DNA from: Saccharopolyspora ipomoeae
GTDB lineage: Bacteria; Actinomycetota; Actinomycetes; Mycobacteriales; Pseudonocardiaceae
Reading direction: 5' to 3'
NCBI RefSeq assembly: GCF_029952525.1
Contig: NZ_JASAOF010000003.1
Location: forward strand, 310,001-374,000
DNA: 64,000 nucleotides
Shown here: positions 17,603 through 27,072 of the stretch, in pieces
How the letters are laid out: every line of letters starts with the position of its first letter
Numbering within the stretch: position 1 is the first letter of the stretch
Made by a program: the position numbers and the translations under genes
The notes under the pieces: generated by a model
Told to the model about the DNA's origin: nothing
Seen by the model: only the letters and a program-made list of their open reading frames with translations
The model's database searches: none

Positions 17603-17625
17603 GGTGCTAATGACACTAGCACCAT
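17601..17625. promoter_or_regulatory. Operator palindrome over the YtrA-type start codon
   Basis: ATGGTGCTA (17601-17609) and TAGCACCAT (17617-17625) are perfect inverted arms with a 7-bp spacer. The arm includes the start codon of the regulator on the minus strand, so bound protein would block both transcription and early elongation. Confidence 0.75.
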
Positions 17626-17650
17626 CGATGTCATCCTGGAACGAAGACGA

Positions 17651-17682
17651 GGGAACCTTCCTGCCGTGACAGAAAGGTTCCC
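17651..17682. repeat. Inverted pair of the GGAAGGTTCCC repeat
   Basis: GGGAACCTTCCTG (17651-17663) and GTGACAGAAAGGTTCCC (17666-17682) face each other and could fold into a hairpin. They lie just beyond the stop of the DAK2 gene. Confidence 0.8.
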
Positions 17683-17698
17683 TTCCTCGCAGAACGGG

Positions 17699-19258
17699 CT
17701 ACTCGATGCCGATCAGCAGCAAGGCGTCCAGGGCACCCGCGGGGTAGGTGGCCATCTCCACCTCGGGGTGGGCGCGGCGGAGGTGAGCGGAAAGTTCCCC
17801 GGGCAGGTCAGCGGGAGTGTTGTCGCCCACCAGGGCGGTCAGCAGCTCGCCGCCGAGCGCCAGCATCCGGGTCAGCAGCTCCTGGGCCGTGACCGCGAGG
17901 TCCTCGCCGATGAGCACGACCTCGCCGTCGATCAGACCGAGGATGTCGCCGGGACGGCAGCGACCCACCCACGTCAGGGCCTCCACGTCGGCGACGTAGA
18001 GCTCCCCGCGCCGGGTCGCCGCGGCGGCCTCGGCCATCGCGACCTGGTCGTCGGCGCGACGCCGGTACGCGTCGTGCACCGCGAGCGCGGCCAGGCCCTG
18101 CACCGGCGAGGCCGTCGGCACCACCACGACCTCCGGCGCTCCCTTGGGCAGATCGGTGACCGCGCGCTCCACCACCAGAGCCGTGTCCAGGTCGTTGGGC
18201 AGCACCACCACGTGGCCCGCGCCGGTGCCGGTGAATGCCTCCCGCCACTCGGCCGGGACCGGCATCGACTCCACGACCAGCACGTCCGCGCCCTCGGCGG
18301 CGAAGATCTCGCCCAGGGCCTCACTGGGCACGCACGCCAGCACCGCCACGTCGCGGGGGTAGGCCTCCTGCTGATCGGCGAAGCGCGTCACCTTGATCCG
18401 GTGCACCCGGCCCGACTCGACGCCCGCCTCGATCGCTCCCCCGATCTCGTCGCAGTGCACGTGCACCGCCCACGACCCGGACCCGTCACCCACGACCGAA
18501 ACGCAGTCGCCCAACTCCCCCAGCCGCTCGCGCAGCGCCTCCGCGCAGCCCGCGTCGGTGTCGGCCAGCAGGTACATGACCTCGTAGTCGAAGCTCGACT
18601 CGTGCTCCAGCAGATCCGCCTCCGCCGGAACCGGGGAGCTCGGAGCCAGCCACTCGCCGTCCCGGACCACCGCGTTCAACGCGTCCAGCAGGACCACCAC
18701 GCCCCGACCGCCCGCGTCCACCACACCCGCGTCCGACAGCACCGGCAGCTGCGCCGGGGTCGCGGCCAGTGCCTCGACCGCGGCCCGGGTCGAACCCCGC
18801 ACCACCTCGGCCAGCTCGTCGGTGCCCCGGGCACCGTGCGCGGCCGCGCGCAGCACCGACAGCACGGTTCCCTCCTGCGGTTCCGCGACCGCGCGGCGAG
18901 CCAGCTGCTCCGCCCGCGTCAACGCCTCCCGCCACAGCGGACCGTCGGCCGTGACCGCGTCCCGCAGCTGCTCGGCCACGCCCCGCAACGCCTGCGACAG
19001 CAGCATCCCGGAGTTCCCGCACGCCCCGCCCAGCGCGCCCTTCGCCAACGCGTCCAGCACACCGCCGAGCGTGTCCGGCGCGGACTCGTCCAAGGTCAGC
19101 ACCGCCGCCCGCATCGTCTGCAGCAGGTTCGTGCCGGTGTCGCCGTCGGCGACCGGGAAGACGTTGATGCGGTCGATCGACTCGCGCTCGGCGGTCAACG
19201 CCGACAGGGCCAGGTCCGCCCAGCGGCGGGCAGCCGCCGCGTTCAGCGTCCGCAACAC
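17699..19258 (-). CDS. DAK2/DegV-type fatty acid kinase-like protein (FakA-like)
   Basis: The 519-residue protein has an N-terminal DAK2 (DhaL-like) ATP-binding domain (about 1-200) with INVFPVADGDTGTNLLQTM, whose aspartates hold the ADP-Mg pair, and GACGNSGMLLSQALRG. The C-terminal half is the FakA-type domain containing VVVVPTASPVQGLAAL. FakA phosphorylates fatty acids delivered by a FakB (DegV) partner. The conserved position between rpmB and recG matches Rv2974c. The GTG at 19258 is preferred because GGGAGG lies 7 bp upstream; an in-frame GTG at 19273 would overlap that site. No DegV partner is nearby. Confidence 0.85.
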   Translation of the reverse strand: MLRTLNAAAARRWADLALSALTAERESIDRINVFPVADGDTGTNLLQTMRAAVLTLDESAPDTLGGVLDALAKGALGGACGNSGMLLSQALRGVAEQLRDAVTADGPLWREALTRAEQLARRAVAEPQEGTVLSVLRAAAHGARGTDELAEVVRGSTRAAVEALAATPAQLPVLSDAGVVDAGGRGVVVLLDALNAVVRDGEWLAPSSPVPAEADLLEHESSFDYEVMYLLADTDAGCAEALRERLGELGDCVSVVGDGSGSWAVHVHCDEIGGAIEAGVESGRVHRIKVTRFADQQEAYPRDVAVLACVPSEALGEIFAAEGADVLVVESMPVPAEWREAFTGTGAGHVVVLPNDLDTALVVERAVTDLPKGAPEVVVVPTASPVQGLAALAVHDAYRRRADDQVAMAEAAAATRRGELYVADVEALTWVGRCRPGDILGLIDGEVVLIGEDLAVTAQELLTRMLALGGELLTALVGDNTPADLPGELSAHLRRAHPEVEMATYPAGALDALLLIGIE

Positions 19259-19550
19259 CCGGGAACCTCCCACGCACGTTACGATCGGTTGGAACCGAGA
19301 CTATCCGCAGTCGGCGCGCTCGCGGTGCTCCGCCGCACATCGGCCCCCACCTCGGAAGGAGCCGGTGGCGGTGGGCTAGACTGACCCGGTCCCAGGGTGG
19401 CGATGACCCCGGGCGACCGGGTTCTCCGGGCTCAGGCCGCCGCACGGCGGTGAGCAGGAAGCGCTCCCGCAGGTGCCTCTCCGCTTCGGCGTGGCACGAC
19501 TGCAGAGCTCTCATCGCTGTAACCGTCAAGCAAAGTAAGGGGTGTCTGAC
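19259..19550 (+). other. Divergent region and long 5' leader of rpmB
   Basis: A good -10 box TAGACT at 19377-19382 points to a transcript of rpmB with an untranslated leader of about 160 nt. The leader contains GC-rich inverted segments (for example around 19394-19430) and AAGGGG at about 19536-19541 as the ribosome site. I see no gene here. Confidence 0.45.
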
Positions 19551-19742
19551 GTGGCTGCCGTCTGCGACGTCTGTGGCAAGGGACCAGGCTTCGGCAACTC
19601 GGTCTCGCACTCCCACCGGAAGACCAAGCGCCGGTGGAACCCGAACATTCAGACCGTGCACGCCAAGATCGGTCTGTCCCAGCGCAAGCGCATGAACGTC
19701 TGCACGTCCTGCATGAAGGCCGGCAAGATCGTCCGCGGCTGA
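19551..19742 (+). CDS. rpmB: Large ribosomal subunit protein bL28, zinc-binding form
   Basis: The 63-residue protein begins [20 protein letters not shown]. Cysteines at 5, 8, 51 and 54 form the four-cysteine zinc site, so this is the C+ form rather than the zinc-independent paralogue made under zinc limitation. GTG at 19551 is chosen over GTG at 19542, because AAGGGG lies about 10 bp before 19551 and the product then starts like other L28 proteins. It is followed directly by a terminator. Confidence 0.96.
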   Translation: MAAVCDVCGKGPGFGNSVSHSHRKTKRRWNPNIQTVHAKIGLSQRKRMNVCTSCMKAGKIVRG

Positions 19743-19761
19743 GGGTTTTGAGTCTGGGAGC

Positions 19762-19789
19762 CCCGAGGTGGTTGCGCCTCGGGGTTTTC
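19762..19789 (+). terminator. Intrinsic terminator of rpmB
   Basis: The stem CCCCGAGG/CCTCGGGG closes on an 8-base loop and is followed by TTTT, a textbook rho-independent terminator. Confidence 0.9.
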
Positions 19790-19963
19790 TGCTGTTCAGG
19801 GCAGGAAGGACGAGCTCGTCAGGCAACCGGCGAAGCCGGTTCCTCCTTGCCCCACCCTGGCAACCCGCACCGCCGCGGGTTCTCAGACGTCTTCTGGGGA
19901 GGACAGCCGACGTGTCGTGTATCGGCGCATACATAAGCCTCGGATCCCGGAGCCAGAAGGCGT

Positions 19964-20003
19964 CTGAGGTTCCGCTACCCGCACCGCCAAGCACGGGGAC
20001 CAC
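19964..20003 (-). repeat. 3'-end element, copy C, after ung
   Basis: Read on the minus strand, this 40-bp segment matches the element at 57717 at 36 of 40 positions, with the core GGCGGTGCGGGTAG. It starts 18 bp after the ung stop codon in the sense direction, the same arrangement as copies A and B. Confidence 0.8.
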
Positions 20004-20020
20004 AGAGTAGTTGCTCTAGA

Positions 20021-20695
20021 TCAGGGCAACTTCCAATCGATCGGCTCCCAGCCCTTGCTCTCCAAGATCTCGTTGGTCCTGGAGAAGGGCTTCGACCCGA
20101 AGAAGCCTCGGTCTGCTGACATGGGGCTCGGGTGCGGGGATTCGACGCACTCCACGCCGGGCATCAGGGGCCGGAGGTCTCGGGCGTCGCGGCCCCAGAG
20201 GATCGCCACCAGGGGCTCCTCCCGGGCGGCGAGGGCCTTGATGGCCTGGGCGGTGACCTGCTCCCAGCCCTTGCCGCGGTGCGAGCCGGGCTTGCCGGGG
20301 CTGACGGTGAGGGAGCGGTTGAGCAGCAGCACGCCGCGCTCGGTCCACGGGGTGAGGTCGCCGCTGGACGGCTTCGGGTGGCCGAGATCCTCGCAGTACT
20401 CCCGGAAGATGTTGACCAGGCTGCGCGGCGGCGCGACGCCCGGGGCGACCGAGAAGCTGAGCCCGACCGGGTGCCCCGGCGTCGGGTAGGGGTCCTGGCC
20501 CACGATCAGCACCCGCACGTCGTGGAACGGCTGCTGGAACGCGCGCAGCACGTTCTCCGGGGCGGGCAGGTAGGTGCGGCCCTCAGCGACCTCGGCGCGC
20601 AGGAAGTCCCCCATCGCCGCGATCTGATCCGCGACCGGCGCGAGTGCCTCCGCCCAGCCGGACTCGACGGTTTCGTGCAGTGGACGTGCTGCCAT
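20021..20695 (-). CDS. ung: Uracil-DNA glycosylase, family 1
   Basis: The 224-residue enzyme removes uracil from DNA to start base-excision repair. Both family 1 motifs are present: the water-activating loop [15 protein letters not shown] (catalytic D68) and the Leu-loop segment [16 protein letters not shown] with the catalytic histidine. Start ATG at 20695 gives [10 protein letters not shown], as in actinobacterial relatives; a longer frame to 20749 adds an unrelated 18 residues. The gene matches Rv2976c in order. Confidence 0.95.
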   Translation of the reverse strand: MAARPLHETVESGWAEALAPVADQIAAMGDFLRAEVAEGRTYLPAPENVLRAFQQPFHDVRVLIVGQDPYPTPGHPVGLSFSVAPGVAPPRSLVNIFREYCEDLGHPKPSSGDLTPWTERGVLLLNRSLTVSPGKPGSHRGKGWEQVTAQAIKALAAREEPLVAILWGRDARDLRPLMPGVECVESPHPSPMSADRGFFGSKPFSRTNEILESKGWEPIDWKLP

Positions 20696-21056
20696 GCCGA
20701 GCAGATTAGCGATCGACTCCGAGGCGGTCGCGCACAGCCCCACGACCACCCAGAAGTGTCACACGTCACATACCGATGACGTAACGATGATCGCGAGTTC
20801 GCTCACATGCGTAATCGGAACTACTCCGAAAGCGCCATTTTCGCCCGTCATCGCGGAAATTCGTCTGTCAAATCAGTGACGCTGCGACAGGACGTTTCCG
20901 GCGCTCGGACAGCGCCGTTCCGCGAAAAGGAAATAACAGCGGAATGCTCGATCCAGCAGTTTTGGTGGCCTCGCCCAAGCCACTCGGCTAGGTTCTGGCG
21001 AAGTTCCAAATCGACCACGGCCGTGGAGACAAACACCCGGAGGTGGGCCGCACGTC
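20696..21056 (+). other. 361-bp divergent region between ung and the ProP-like gene
   Basis: The region is less GC-rich than its neighbours, with runs such as GAAAAGGAAATAACAGCGG near 20927-20945, and presumably holds promoters for both genes. GGAGGTG at 21040-21046 is the ribosome site of the transporter. I see no supported gene. Confidence 0.45.
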
Positions 21057-22385
21057 ATGACTTCTCAGCAACCAGCCGAAACAGAGGCCGAGCAGAAGTC
21101 GTTGCTGCGCCGCGCGGTCGGCGCAGCGGCAATCGGTAACTGCACGGAGTGGTACGACTTCGGCGTCTACGCCTACGTGGCCGCCTACGTCGGTCACCAG
21201 TTCTTCCCCGGCCCTTGGGAGACCGTCTCCGCGTTCGGCGTCTTCGCCATCTCCTTCCTGTTCCGACCGCTGGGCAGCCTGTTCTTCGGCCCGCTCGGCG
21301 ACCGGATCGGCAGGCAGAAGGTGCTCGCCGTGACGATTCTGCTCATGTCGGGTTCGACGTTCCTCATCGGTCTGCTGCCGACCTACGGCGCCATCGGCAT
21401 CGTCGCGCCGATGCTGCTGCTGTTGTGCCGGTTGGTGCAGGGCTTCTCCACCGGTGGCGAGTACGGCGGTGCCGCGACTTACATCGCCGAGTACGCCCCG
21501 GACCGCAAGCGCGGTTTCTGGGGTAGCTGGCTCGAATTCGGCACCCTGGTCGGATTCGGATTGGGCGCGCTGGTGCCGACGATCCTGATCCTGACGCTGG
21601 ACAGCACCTCGATGGAGACCTGGGGCTGGCGCATTCCGTTCCTCATCGCCGGTCCGCTCGGCGGTGTCGGTCTGTACCTGCGGTCCAAGCTGGAGGACAC
21701 CCCGGCGTTCAAGCAGCTGGAGAACACCCACCAGGTGGCCAAGTCTCCGCTGAAGGACCTGATCCGCGAGTGGTGGCGCCAACTGCTGATCCTGATGGGC
21801 ATCGTGGTGCTCATCAACGTCGCCAACTACACGATCCTCACCTACATGGAGACCTACCTGTCGGACACGCTCGAAGTGCCCGACGGGCAGGAGCACCAGG
21901 TGCTGGTCCCGCTGCTGCTGACGGTCGTGTTCATGCTGGTCATCATCACGCCGGTCGGCGCGCTGTCGGACCGCATCGGCCGCAAGCCGCTGTTCGTGTC
22001 CGCGGCCATCTGCTTCCTGATCCTGCCGGTGCCCGCGTTCTGGCTCATCGGCCAGGGAACGGTGCTGACCACGATCCTGGGCCTGGCGCTGCTGGCGATC
22101 GGGCACGTGCAGCTGATCGGACCGCTGGCCGCGACGCTGCCGGCGATGTTCCCGACCAAGGTCCGCTACGCGGCCTTCTCGGTCGGCTATAACATCTCCA
22201 CAGCCGCCTTCGGTGGTACTGCGCCGCTGATCAACGACGCTGTCGTGACCAACACCGGCAACAGCTACTTCCCCGCCTTCTACCTGATGGGCGCGGCACT
22301 GGTCGCACTGGTGCCGATCCTGCTCATGAAGGAGACCGCGAGGAAGCCGCTCATGCAGGACGCCCCGGCGGCGACGGCGAGCTGA
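21057..22385 (+). CDS. MHS-family MFS transporter, ProP/KgtP-like
   Basis: The 442-residue protein has twelve hydrophobic segments. The opening AAIGNCTEWYDFGVYAY with the acidic residue in segment 1, the loop GPLGDRIGRQKVLA and GFSTGGEYGGAATYIAEYAP place it in the metabolite:H+ symporter family. Relatives import proline/betaine, 2-oxoglutarate or citrate. It lacks the long C-terminal coiled coil of osmosensing ProP, so osmoregulation is not supported. The ATG at 21057 has GGAGGTG about 10 bp upstream. It is a lone gene ending in a strong terminator and has no counterpart in the Mycobacterium order, so it may be an insertion into the conserved block. Confidence 0.86.
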   Translation: MTSQQPAETEAEQKSLLRRAVGAAAIGNCTEWYDFGVYAYVAAYVGHQFFPGPWETVSAFGVFAISFLFRPLGSLFFGPLGDRIGRQKVLAVTILLMSGSTFLIGLLPTYGAIGIVAPMLLLLCRLVQGFSTGGEYGGAATYIAEYAPDRKRGFWGSWLEFGTLVGFGLGALVPTILILTLDSTSMETWGWRIPFLIAGPLGGVGLYLRSKLEDTPAFKQLENTHQVAKSPLKDLIREWWRQLLILMGIVVLINVANYTILTYMETYLSDTLEVPDGQEHQVLVPLLLTVVFMLVIITPVGALSDRIGRKPLFVSAAICFLILPVPAFWLIGQGTVLTTILGLALLAIGHVQLIGPLAATLPAMFPTKVRYAAFSVGYNISTAAFGGTAPLINDAVVTNTGNSYFPAFYLMGAALVALVPILLMKETARKPLMQDAPAATAS

Positions 22386-22404
22386 CGCCGAACCCACCAC
22401 AGTC

Positions 22405-22439
22405 GAGAACGCCCCCGGATCTCATCCGGGGGCGTTCTC
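22405..22439. terminator. Bidirectional terminator between the ProP-like gene and thiL
   Basis: A perfect 16-bp stem (22405-22420 with 22424-22439) closes on a three-base loop. The convergent thiL stop codon begins at 22445. Confidence 0.9.
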
Positions 22440-22444
22440 CACGC

Positions 22445-23434
22445 TCAGCGCCAGTGCTCCCAGCCGGTGGGGCCGACGTAGGGGTTGCCGTCGATGGTCA
22501 CGCCCGTTCCCTCGGTCACGACGCCGATCTCGCGGAAGTCCGGCGGCAGCGGGCGGTTGGCGGGGAACGTCGCGATCAGGGCCTGGTCCTCACCGCCGGT
22601 GAGCACCCAGTGGCGGGCGTCGGCGCCGAGCGCGGAGGCGACCTCGGTGAGCCGCTGCGGCACCTCCACCTGCTCCATGCGCAGGTCGACGGCGACGCCG
22701 GAGGCGGTGGCGATGTGGCCGAGGTCGGCCAGCAGCCCGTCGGAGGTGTCCACCATGGACGTCGCGCCCGCGACGGCGGCCTGCGGGCCGGCGCCGTAGG
22801 GCGGTTCGGGCACGCGGTGCGCGCCGACGACGGCAACCGGGGAGCGGAAACCGCGCCCCAGCACGGCTAAGCCGGCCGCCGACCAGCCGAGCCTGCCGGC
22901 GACCGCGACGACGTCGCCCGGTCGGGCACCCGAGCGGGTGACGGGTTCCCTGCCCTGCAGATCACCTAGGGCTGTGATCGAGATCGTCAGTGACGGCGAC
23001 GACACCATGTCACCGCCGACGATCCCGATCCCGGCCTGCTGTGCCTCTTCCCACAGGCCGTCGGACAGCTCGTCGACGACCGCCGCCGGGGTGTCCGGCG
23101 GACATCCGAGGCCGACCAGCACTCCGGTGGGCACCGCGCCCATCGCGTTGATGTCGGAGAGGTTCACGGCGACCGCCTTGCGGCCCACCTGGTGCGGCGT
23201 CGACCAGTCGAAACGGAAGTGGACCTGTTCCACCAGCACATCGGTGCTGGCCACCACGCGACCGTCGGGAGCGGCGAGCACCGCGGCGTCATCGCCGGGG
23301 CCGAGCAGCGTGCCCGGTGACTGCTGACGGCCGGCCGTCACTCGATCGATGAGATCGAACTCACCCACCTGGGAAATGGTCTGTGGTTCCTGGGACGAGT
23401 CAGGACCCAACTGGGACCTTCCTTCCTTGAGCAT
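22445..23434 (-). CDS. thiL: Thiamine-monophosphate kinase
   Basis: The 329-residue enzyme makes thiamine diphosphate from the monophosphate with ATP. The family pattern is clear: EFDLIDRV at the N-terminus, LLGPGDDAAVLAAP with the ATP/Mg aspartates, AVNLSDINAMGAVP, IVGGDMVSSP and MVDTSDGLLADLGH. It supplies cofactor for the ThDP enzymes in this window (IlvB and the gene at 3276), though there is no sign of co-regulation. The gene is divergent from the Lrp-domain gene and corresponds to Rv2977c. No thiamine riboswitch is seen. Confidence 0.95.
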   Translation of the reverse strand: MLKEGRSQLGPDSSQEPQTISQVGEFDLIDRVTAGRQQSPGTLLGPGDDAAVLAAPDGRVVASTDVLVEQVHFRFDWSTPHQVGRKAVAVNLSDINAMGAVPTGVLVGLGCPPDTPAAVVDELSDGLWEEAQQAGIGIVGGDMVSSPSLTISITALGDLQGREPVTRSGARPGDVVAVAGRLGWSAAGLAVLGRGFRSPVAVVGAHRVPEPPYGAGPQAAVAGATSMVDTSDGLLADLGHIATASGVAVDLRMEQVEVPQRLTEVASALGADARHWVLTGGEDQALIATFPANRPLPPDFREIGVVTEGTGVTIDGNPYVGPTGWEHWR

Positions 23435-23448
23435 CAGCTCGGTCAGAT

Positions 23449-23477
23449 GGGGTAGCTTTCTGCCAGTTTCCTACCCC
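23449..23477. promoter_or_regulatory. Inverted repeat in the thiL / Lrp-domain divergent promoter
   Basis: GGGGTAG (23449-23455) and CTACCCC (23471-23477) are perfect arms separated by 15 bp, centred between two divergent start codons 74 bp apart. It may be an operator or just matched promoter elements. Confidence 0.4.
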
Positions 23478-23507
23478 GAGCACATGGGCTAGACGAAGGG
23501 GCACGCC

Positions 23508-23741
23508 GTGGTTCAGGCATACATCCTCATCCAGACCGAGGTCGGCAAGGCAGCCGCCGTCGCGGGCGAGATCTCCGGGTCAGCCGGCGTCATCAGCGCC
23601 GAGGACGTCACCGGTCCCTACGACGTCATCGTGCGCGCCGAGGCCGAGAACGTCGACCTCCTCGGCAAGATGGTCGTCGCGAAGATCCAGAACGTCGAGG
23701 GCATCACGCGGACGCTGACCTGTCCGGTGGTTCACCTCTGA
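23508..23741 (+). CDS. Stand-alone Lrp/AsnC ligand-binding (RAM) domain protein
   Basis: The 77-residue protein is only the C-terminal RAM domain of Lrp-type regulators, with no DNA-binding part (VQAYILIQTEVGKAAAVAGE, then GPYDVIVRAEAENVDLLGKM). Such proteins form oligomers that bind amino acids at subunit interfaces. A partner and role are not established. The GTG at 23508 follows AAGGGG. Small RAM-only genes next to thiL are common in actinobacteria. Confidence 0.85.
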   Translation: MVQAYILIQTEVGKAAAVAGEISGSAGVISAEDVTGPYDVIVRAEAENVDLLGKMVVAKIQNVEGITRTLTCPVVHL

Positions 23742-23788
23742 GCTGACCCCATCGCGGTCGGTGCGCGGCGTGGTGCTGTAGTGGGAAC

Positions 23789-24367
23789 GTGGTTGAGCAC
23801 GAGGGTTCCGGCGTCCCCAAGCCGGTTTTGATCGTCGCGATCGCGCTCGGCGTGCTGCTCGCGGTCGGCGTGGCCGGTGTCGGCGTCTACGGCTGGTACG
23901 GCGAGCACCGGGCGCGGGAAGAGGCCGAGGCCGCTCAGGCCGCCCGCCGCACCGGCCCGCTGGCGGCCGCACCGATCCCGGCGCCGCGGGCCGAGTCACC
24001 GGAGTGCGCCTCGGTGATGTCCGCGCTGCCCGCCGAGCTGATGGTCGGCGGAGCCCCGGTGCCGCGCAGGCCCCTGGCCCAGCCCGCCCCGGCCGCGACG
24101 GTGGCGTGGGGCGACGCCGAGCACGACCCGATCACGGTGCGCTGCGGCATCGACGCCCCCGCCGAGCTCACCCCGACGTCGCAGCTCATGGACGTCTCCG
24201 GGGTCAGCTGGCTGGAGATCAACCAGGGCGGCGACTCCTCCTGGCTCGCCGTGGACCGCCCGGTCTACGTGGCGCTGAGCGCCCCCGCCGACACCGGCAC
24301 GGGCCCCCTCCAGGACCTCTCCAAGCTCATCGGCACCAAGCTCCCGAAACAGCCCGTCTTCCCCTGA
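23789..24367 (+). CDS. DUF3515 membrane-anchored protein
   Basis: The 192-residue protein has one N-terminal transmembrane segment (about 13-34, VLIVAIALGVLLAVGVAGVG), a proline/alanine linker and an extracytoplasmic domain with two cysteines (PECASVM and VRCGID) that could form a disulfide. This matches DUF3515, found between thiL and ddl in many actinobacteria (compare Rv2980). The function is unknown; the constant link with ddl hints at the cell envelope. The GTG at 23789 was taken as start. Confidence 0.82.
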   Translation: MVEHEGSGVPKPVLIVAIALGVLLAVGVAGVGVYGWYGEHRAREEAEAAQAARRTGPLAAAPIPAPRAESPECASVMSALPAELMVGGAPVPRRPLAQPAPAATVAWGDAEHDPITVRCGIDAPAELTPTSQLMDVSGVSWLEINQGGDSSWLAVDRPVYVALSAPADTGTGPLQDLSKLIGTKLPKQPVFP

Positions 24368-24382
24368 CCCGGTGTCCCACGA

Positions 24383-24425
24383 TCGAAAACCCCGGTTTTC
24401 GTCGCGTGAAAACCGGGGTTTTCGA
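24383..24425. terminator. Bidirectional terminator of CCGGTTTT palindromes
   Basis: An 18-bp perfect stem (24383-24400 with 24408-24425) has a 7-base loop. Each arm is itself nearly self-complementary (GAAAACCCCGGTTTTC). It separates the convergent DUF3515 and ddl genes. Confidence 0.85.
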
Positions 24426-24434
24426 CAGGAGGGG

Positions 24435-25526
24435 TCAGCGGAGGCCGGTGCCCCGGGCTTGGGCCGTGTCGATCAGGGTGGTCAGCAGGGTGGGGTAATC
24501 GATGCCGCTGTGAGCCCACATGCGCGGGTAGAGCGAGATCGGGGTGAAGCCCGGCATCGTGTTGACCTCGTTGATGATCAGCGTGCCCTCGTCGGAGAGG
24601 AAGAAGTCCACGCGGGCCAGGCCCTGGCACTCCAGGGCGGCGAAGGCGCGGACGGCCATGTCGCGCAGCTGCGCGGTGTGCTCGTCGCTGATCTTGGCGG
24701 GCAGGTCGAACTCGGTGACGTCGTCGAGGTACTTCGACTCGTAGTCGTACCAGTCGGTCTCACCGGTGACGCGCAGCTCGGCGGGCTGCGAGGCCTCGAC
24801 GCGGCCGTCGGGGAACTCCAGGACGCCGCACTCGATCTCGCGGCCGCTCACCCCGGTCTCGATGATGACCTTCGGGTCGGTCTTGCGGGCTTCGGCGATC
24901 GCGGCGTCCAGCTCGGACCAGTCACCGACCTTGGTGATGCCCAGCGACGAACCGGCGCGGGCGGGCTTGACGAACACCGGCAGCGTCAGCCGCTCGCGCT
25001 GCTCATCGGTCAGCGTCCGCTGGCCGCGCCGCAGCACCTCGTAGGTGCCGACCTCGATGCCCTCGGCCGCCAGCAGCTTCTTGGTGTACTCCTTGTCCAT
25101 CGACACCGCGCTGGAGAGCACGCCCGGGCCCACGTAGGGCACGTCGGCCATCTCCAGCAGGCCCTGGATGGTGCCGTCCTCGCCGAAAGCGCCGTGCAGC
25201 ACCGGGAAGACGACGTCGACGCCGGAGAGCACCTCGCCGCCCTTCTCGGGTTCGAGCAGGACCAGCTCCTGGCGCGTCGGGTCGCCCGGCAGGGCCAGCG
25301 CGGTGCCGGAGACGACCTCGGGTTCCTTGCGGTCGCGGATCTCCAGCTGCTTCGGGTCGTCGGTGCCGAGCACCCAGGCGCCTTCCTGGGTGATGCCCAC
25401 CGGCACGATCTCGAAACGGTCCTGGTCCAGGTGGGCGAGAACGCTGCCACCGGAGACGCAGGAGATGCCGTGCTCGGTGCTGCGCCCGCCGAAAACGACG
25501 GCCACCCGGGTCTTGCGCGAAGTCAT
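24435..25526 (-). CDS. ddl: D-alanine--D-alanine ligase
   Basis: The 363-residue ATP-grasp enzyme makes the D-Ala-D-Ala dipeptide of peptidoglycan. Motifs seen are [54 protein letters not shown] and [19 protein letters not shown] tyrosine in the omega-loop segment ([15 protein letters not shown]) argues for D-Ala-D-Ala rather than D-Ala-D-Lac specificity. ATG at 25526 was chosen at the first family-like residue; the frame stays open upstream without similarity. It corresponds to Rv2981c. Confidence 0.95.
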   Translation of the reverse strand: MTSRKTRVAVVFGGRSTEHGISCVSGGSVLAHLDQDRFEIVPVGITQEGAWVLGTDDPKQLEIRDRKEPEVVSGTALALPGDPTRQELVLLEPEKGGEVLSGVDVVFPVLHGAFGEDGTIQGLLEMADVPYVGPGVLSSAVSMDKEYTKKLLAAEGIEVGTYEVLRRGQRTLTDEQRERLTLPVFVKPARAGSSLGITKVGDWSELDAAIAEARKTDPKVIIETGVSGREIECGVLEFPDGRVEASQPAELRVTGETDWYDYESKYLDDVTEFDLPAKISDEHTAQLRDMAVRAFAALECQGLARVDFFLSDEGTLIINEVNTMPGFTPISLYPRMWAHSGIDYPTLLTTLIDTAQARGTGLR

Positions 25527-25596
25527 GCGCCGGACCATACCCCGCGTGCGCTCAGGTCGTTTTACGAAGCCCTCCCGCTGACGACACGATGCGGTA

Positions 25597-27012
25597 TCAG
25601 GGCGTTCCGCGGCACAACCGGGCCACGATCGGCAGGGCCGATCGGAGCTCATCGCGACTGCAGGCGGCGTAGCCGAGGACCAGTCCGCACCAGCGCTGCG
25701 GTCCGTCGTGGTGCCGTCGCAGCCCGTCGAGGACCAGCCCCTCCTCCGCGCCGTCGTCGAGGACGCGCCGCTCGGTGCCGGCGTCGGGCAGCGGCAGCAC
25801 GACGTGCGCGCCCGCGCGGTCGCCGAACACCTCGACGCCCTCGGCCGCGAGGCTCTCGACGACCAGCGCCCGGCGCTGCGACAGCTCGCGGCGCAACCGC
25901 CTCAGGTGCCGGCCGAGGTCGCCGTGGCGGGCGAACTCGACCAGCACGCGCTGGCCCGCCAGCGCCGGTCCCTGGCCGATGCGCTCGCGGTGCCGCTGCA
26001 CGGCGGTGGTGATCGGCTCGGCGGCCAGCATCCAGCCGACGCCGAGCGTGGGAGTGAGGATCTTGCTGGTCGTGCCCAGGTGCACCACGACGTCGGGGGC
26101 CATCGACGCCAGCACCGGCAGCGGGGCGACGTCGTAGCGCAGCTCGCCGTCGTAGTCGTCCTCGACGATCAGCCACCCCTCGTCGCGGGCGCGCTCGATG
26201 AGCGCGATGCGGCGCTCGGCGGGCAGCCTGCCGCCGATCGGGAACTGGTGCGCCGGTGAGCAGTAGACGGCCGCGATCCCGCCGGGGATGTCGTCGACGA
26301 CGAGCCCGGAGTGGTCGACGGGCGCGGGCACGACCTCCACGCCCGCGGCCTTGAGGGCACCGACCGCGCGCTGGTAGCCGGGTTCCTCGACGGCGACCTT
26401 CGCGCCGCGCGGCAGCACGGCGGCGGCGAGTTCGCCGAGCGCGGTGCTGGTGCCGCCGGTGGCCAGCACGTTCTCGGCGGTCCAGCCGCCGACGACCAGA
26501 CCCCGGTGCCGCAGCAGGTGTTCCACGACGGCCTCGCGGTAGCTGAGCAGCCCCGCCCGCTGCGGTCGCAGGTCGGGGGCGGTGTCGGCGGCGGCGCGCC
26601 ACGCCCGGCGCCACGCGGCGCGGTCGATCCCGTCCGCCCACGGGACCCCGGCGAACAGCTGCACCATCGGGCGTTCGGCGTGCTTGCGCTCCAGCACCGG
26701 CGGCGCGACGGCGTCGCTGCGGGCACCGGGCGGGCTGGTGGTGACGAAGGTGCCCGATCCGCGCCGTCCGACGATCCAGCCCTCGGCGTGCAGCTGCTCG
26801 TAGGCGGCGGCGGTGACGGTGCGGCTCACCGACAGGTGCCGGGCCAGGGCGCGCGTGGACGGCAGCCGGTCGCCGCCGCGCAGCTGGCCGATCGTGGCCG
26901 CGTGCCGCAGGGCGTCGGCGAGCTGGACCGCGAGCGGCAGATCACCGTCCCGGTGCAGGTCGATGGCCAGCTCCAGCAGCGGGGAGCTCGCCGCGGGCAC
27001 GTCATGTGGCAT
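25597..27012 (-). CDS. MocR/PdxR-family regulator (GntR fused to an aminotransferase fold)
   Basis: The 471-residue protein joins a GntR winged helix (about 18-85; [19 protein letters not shown]) to a fold-type I aminotransferase domain. The PLP lysine is in [17 protein letters not shown], and [12 protein letters not shown] binds the cofactor ring. MocR proteins use PLP as effector; PdxR controls vitamin B6 synthesis. It is divergent, by 60 bp, from an FMN-binding split-barrel gene of the PNPOx type, a pairing that supports a B6-related regulon. ATG at 27012 gives MPHDVPAA; the frame is open further upstream but would run through the promoter. Confidence 0.88.
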   Translation of the reverse strand: MPHDVPAASSPLLELAIDLHRDGDLPLAVQLADALRHAATIGQLRGGDRLPSTRALARHLSVSRTVTAAAYEQLHAEGWIVGRRGSGTFVTTSPPGARSDAVAPPVLERKHAERPMVQLFAGVPWADGIDRAAWRRAWRAAADTAPDLRPQRAGLLSYREAVVEHLLRHRGLVVGGWTAENVLATGGTSTALGELAAAVLPRGAKVAVEEPGYQRAVGALKAAGVEVVPAPVDHSGLVVDDIPGGIAAVYCSPAHQFPIGGRLPAERRIALIERARDEGWLIVEDDYDGELRYDVAPLPVLASMAPDVVVHLGTTSKILTPTLGVGWMLAAEPITTAVQRHRERIGQGPALAGQRVLVEFARHGDLGRHLRRLRRELSQRRALVVESLAAEGVEVFGDRAGAHVVLPLPDAGTERRVLDDGAEEGLVLDGLRRHHDGPQRWCGLVLGYAACSRDELRSALPIVARLCRGTP

Positions 27013-27072
27013 TCTGGAATTCTCGCAGATTGGCACTTCGATGAGGCCACTTGTCCGGGTGATGCTGGCGAC
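27013..27072. promoter_or_regulatory. Divergent promoter region of the MocR pair
   Basis: The 60-bp region contains ATTCTGGAATTCT (27011-27023), locally AT-rich, and repeats of TGGCA at 27007 and 27034. MocR regulators bind direct repeats in such regions, so this is the likely binding site. The exact boundaries are inferred. Confidence 0.4.

Noticed and set aside
20696..21056. Short open frames on both strands upstream of the ProP-like gene
   Set aside because: They lack ribosome sites and similarity, and they overlap each other and the promoter region.
23435..23507. Thiamine riboswitch before thiL
   Set aside because: The divergent region is only 73 bp and lacks the conserved CUGAGA and related TPP-aptamer boxes.
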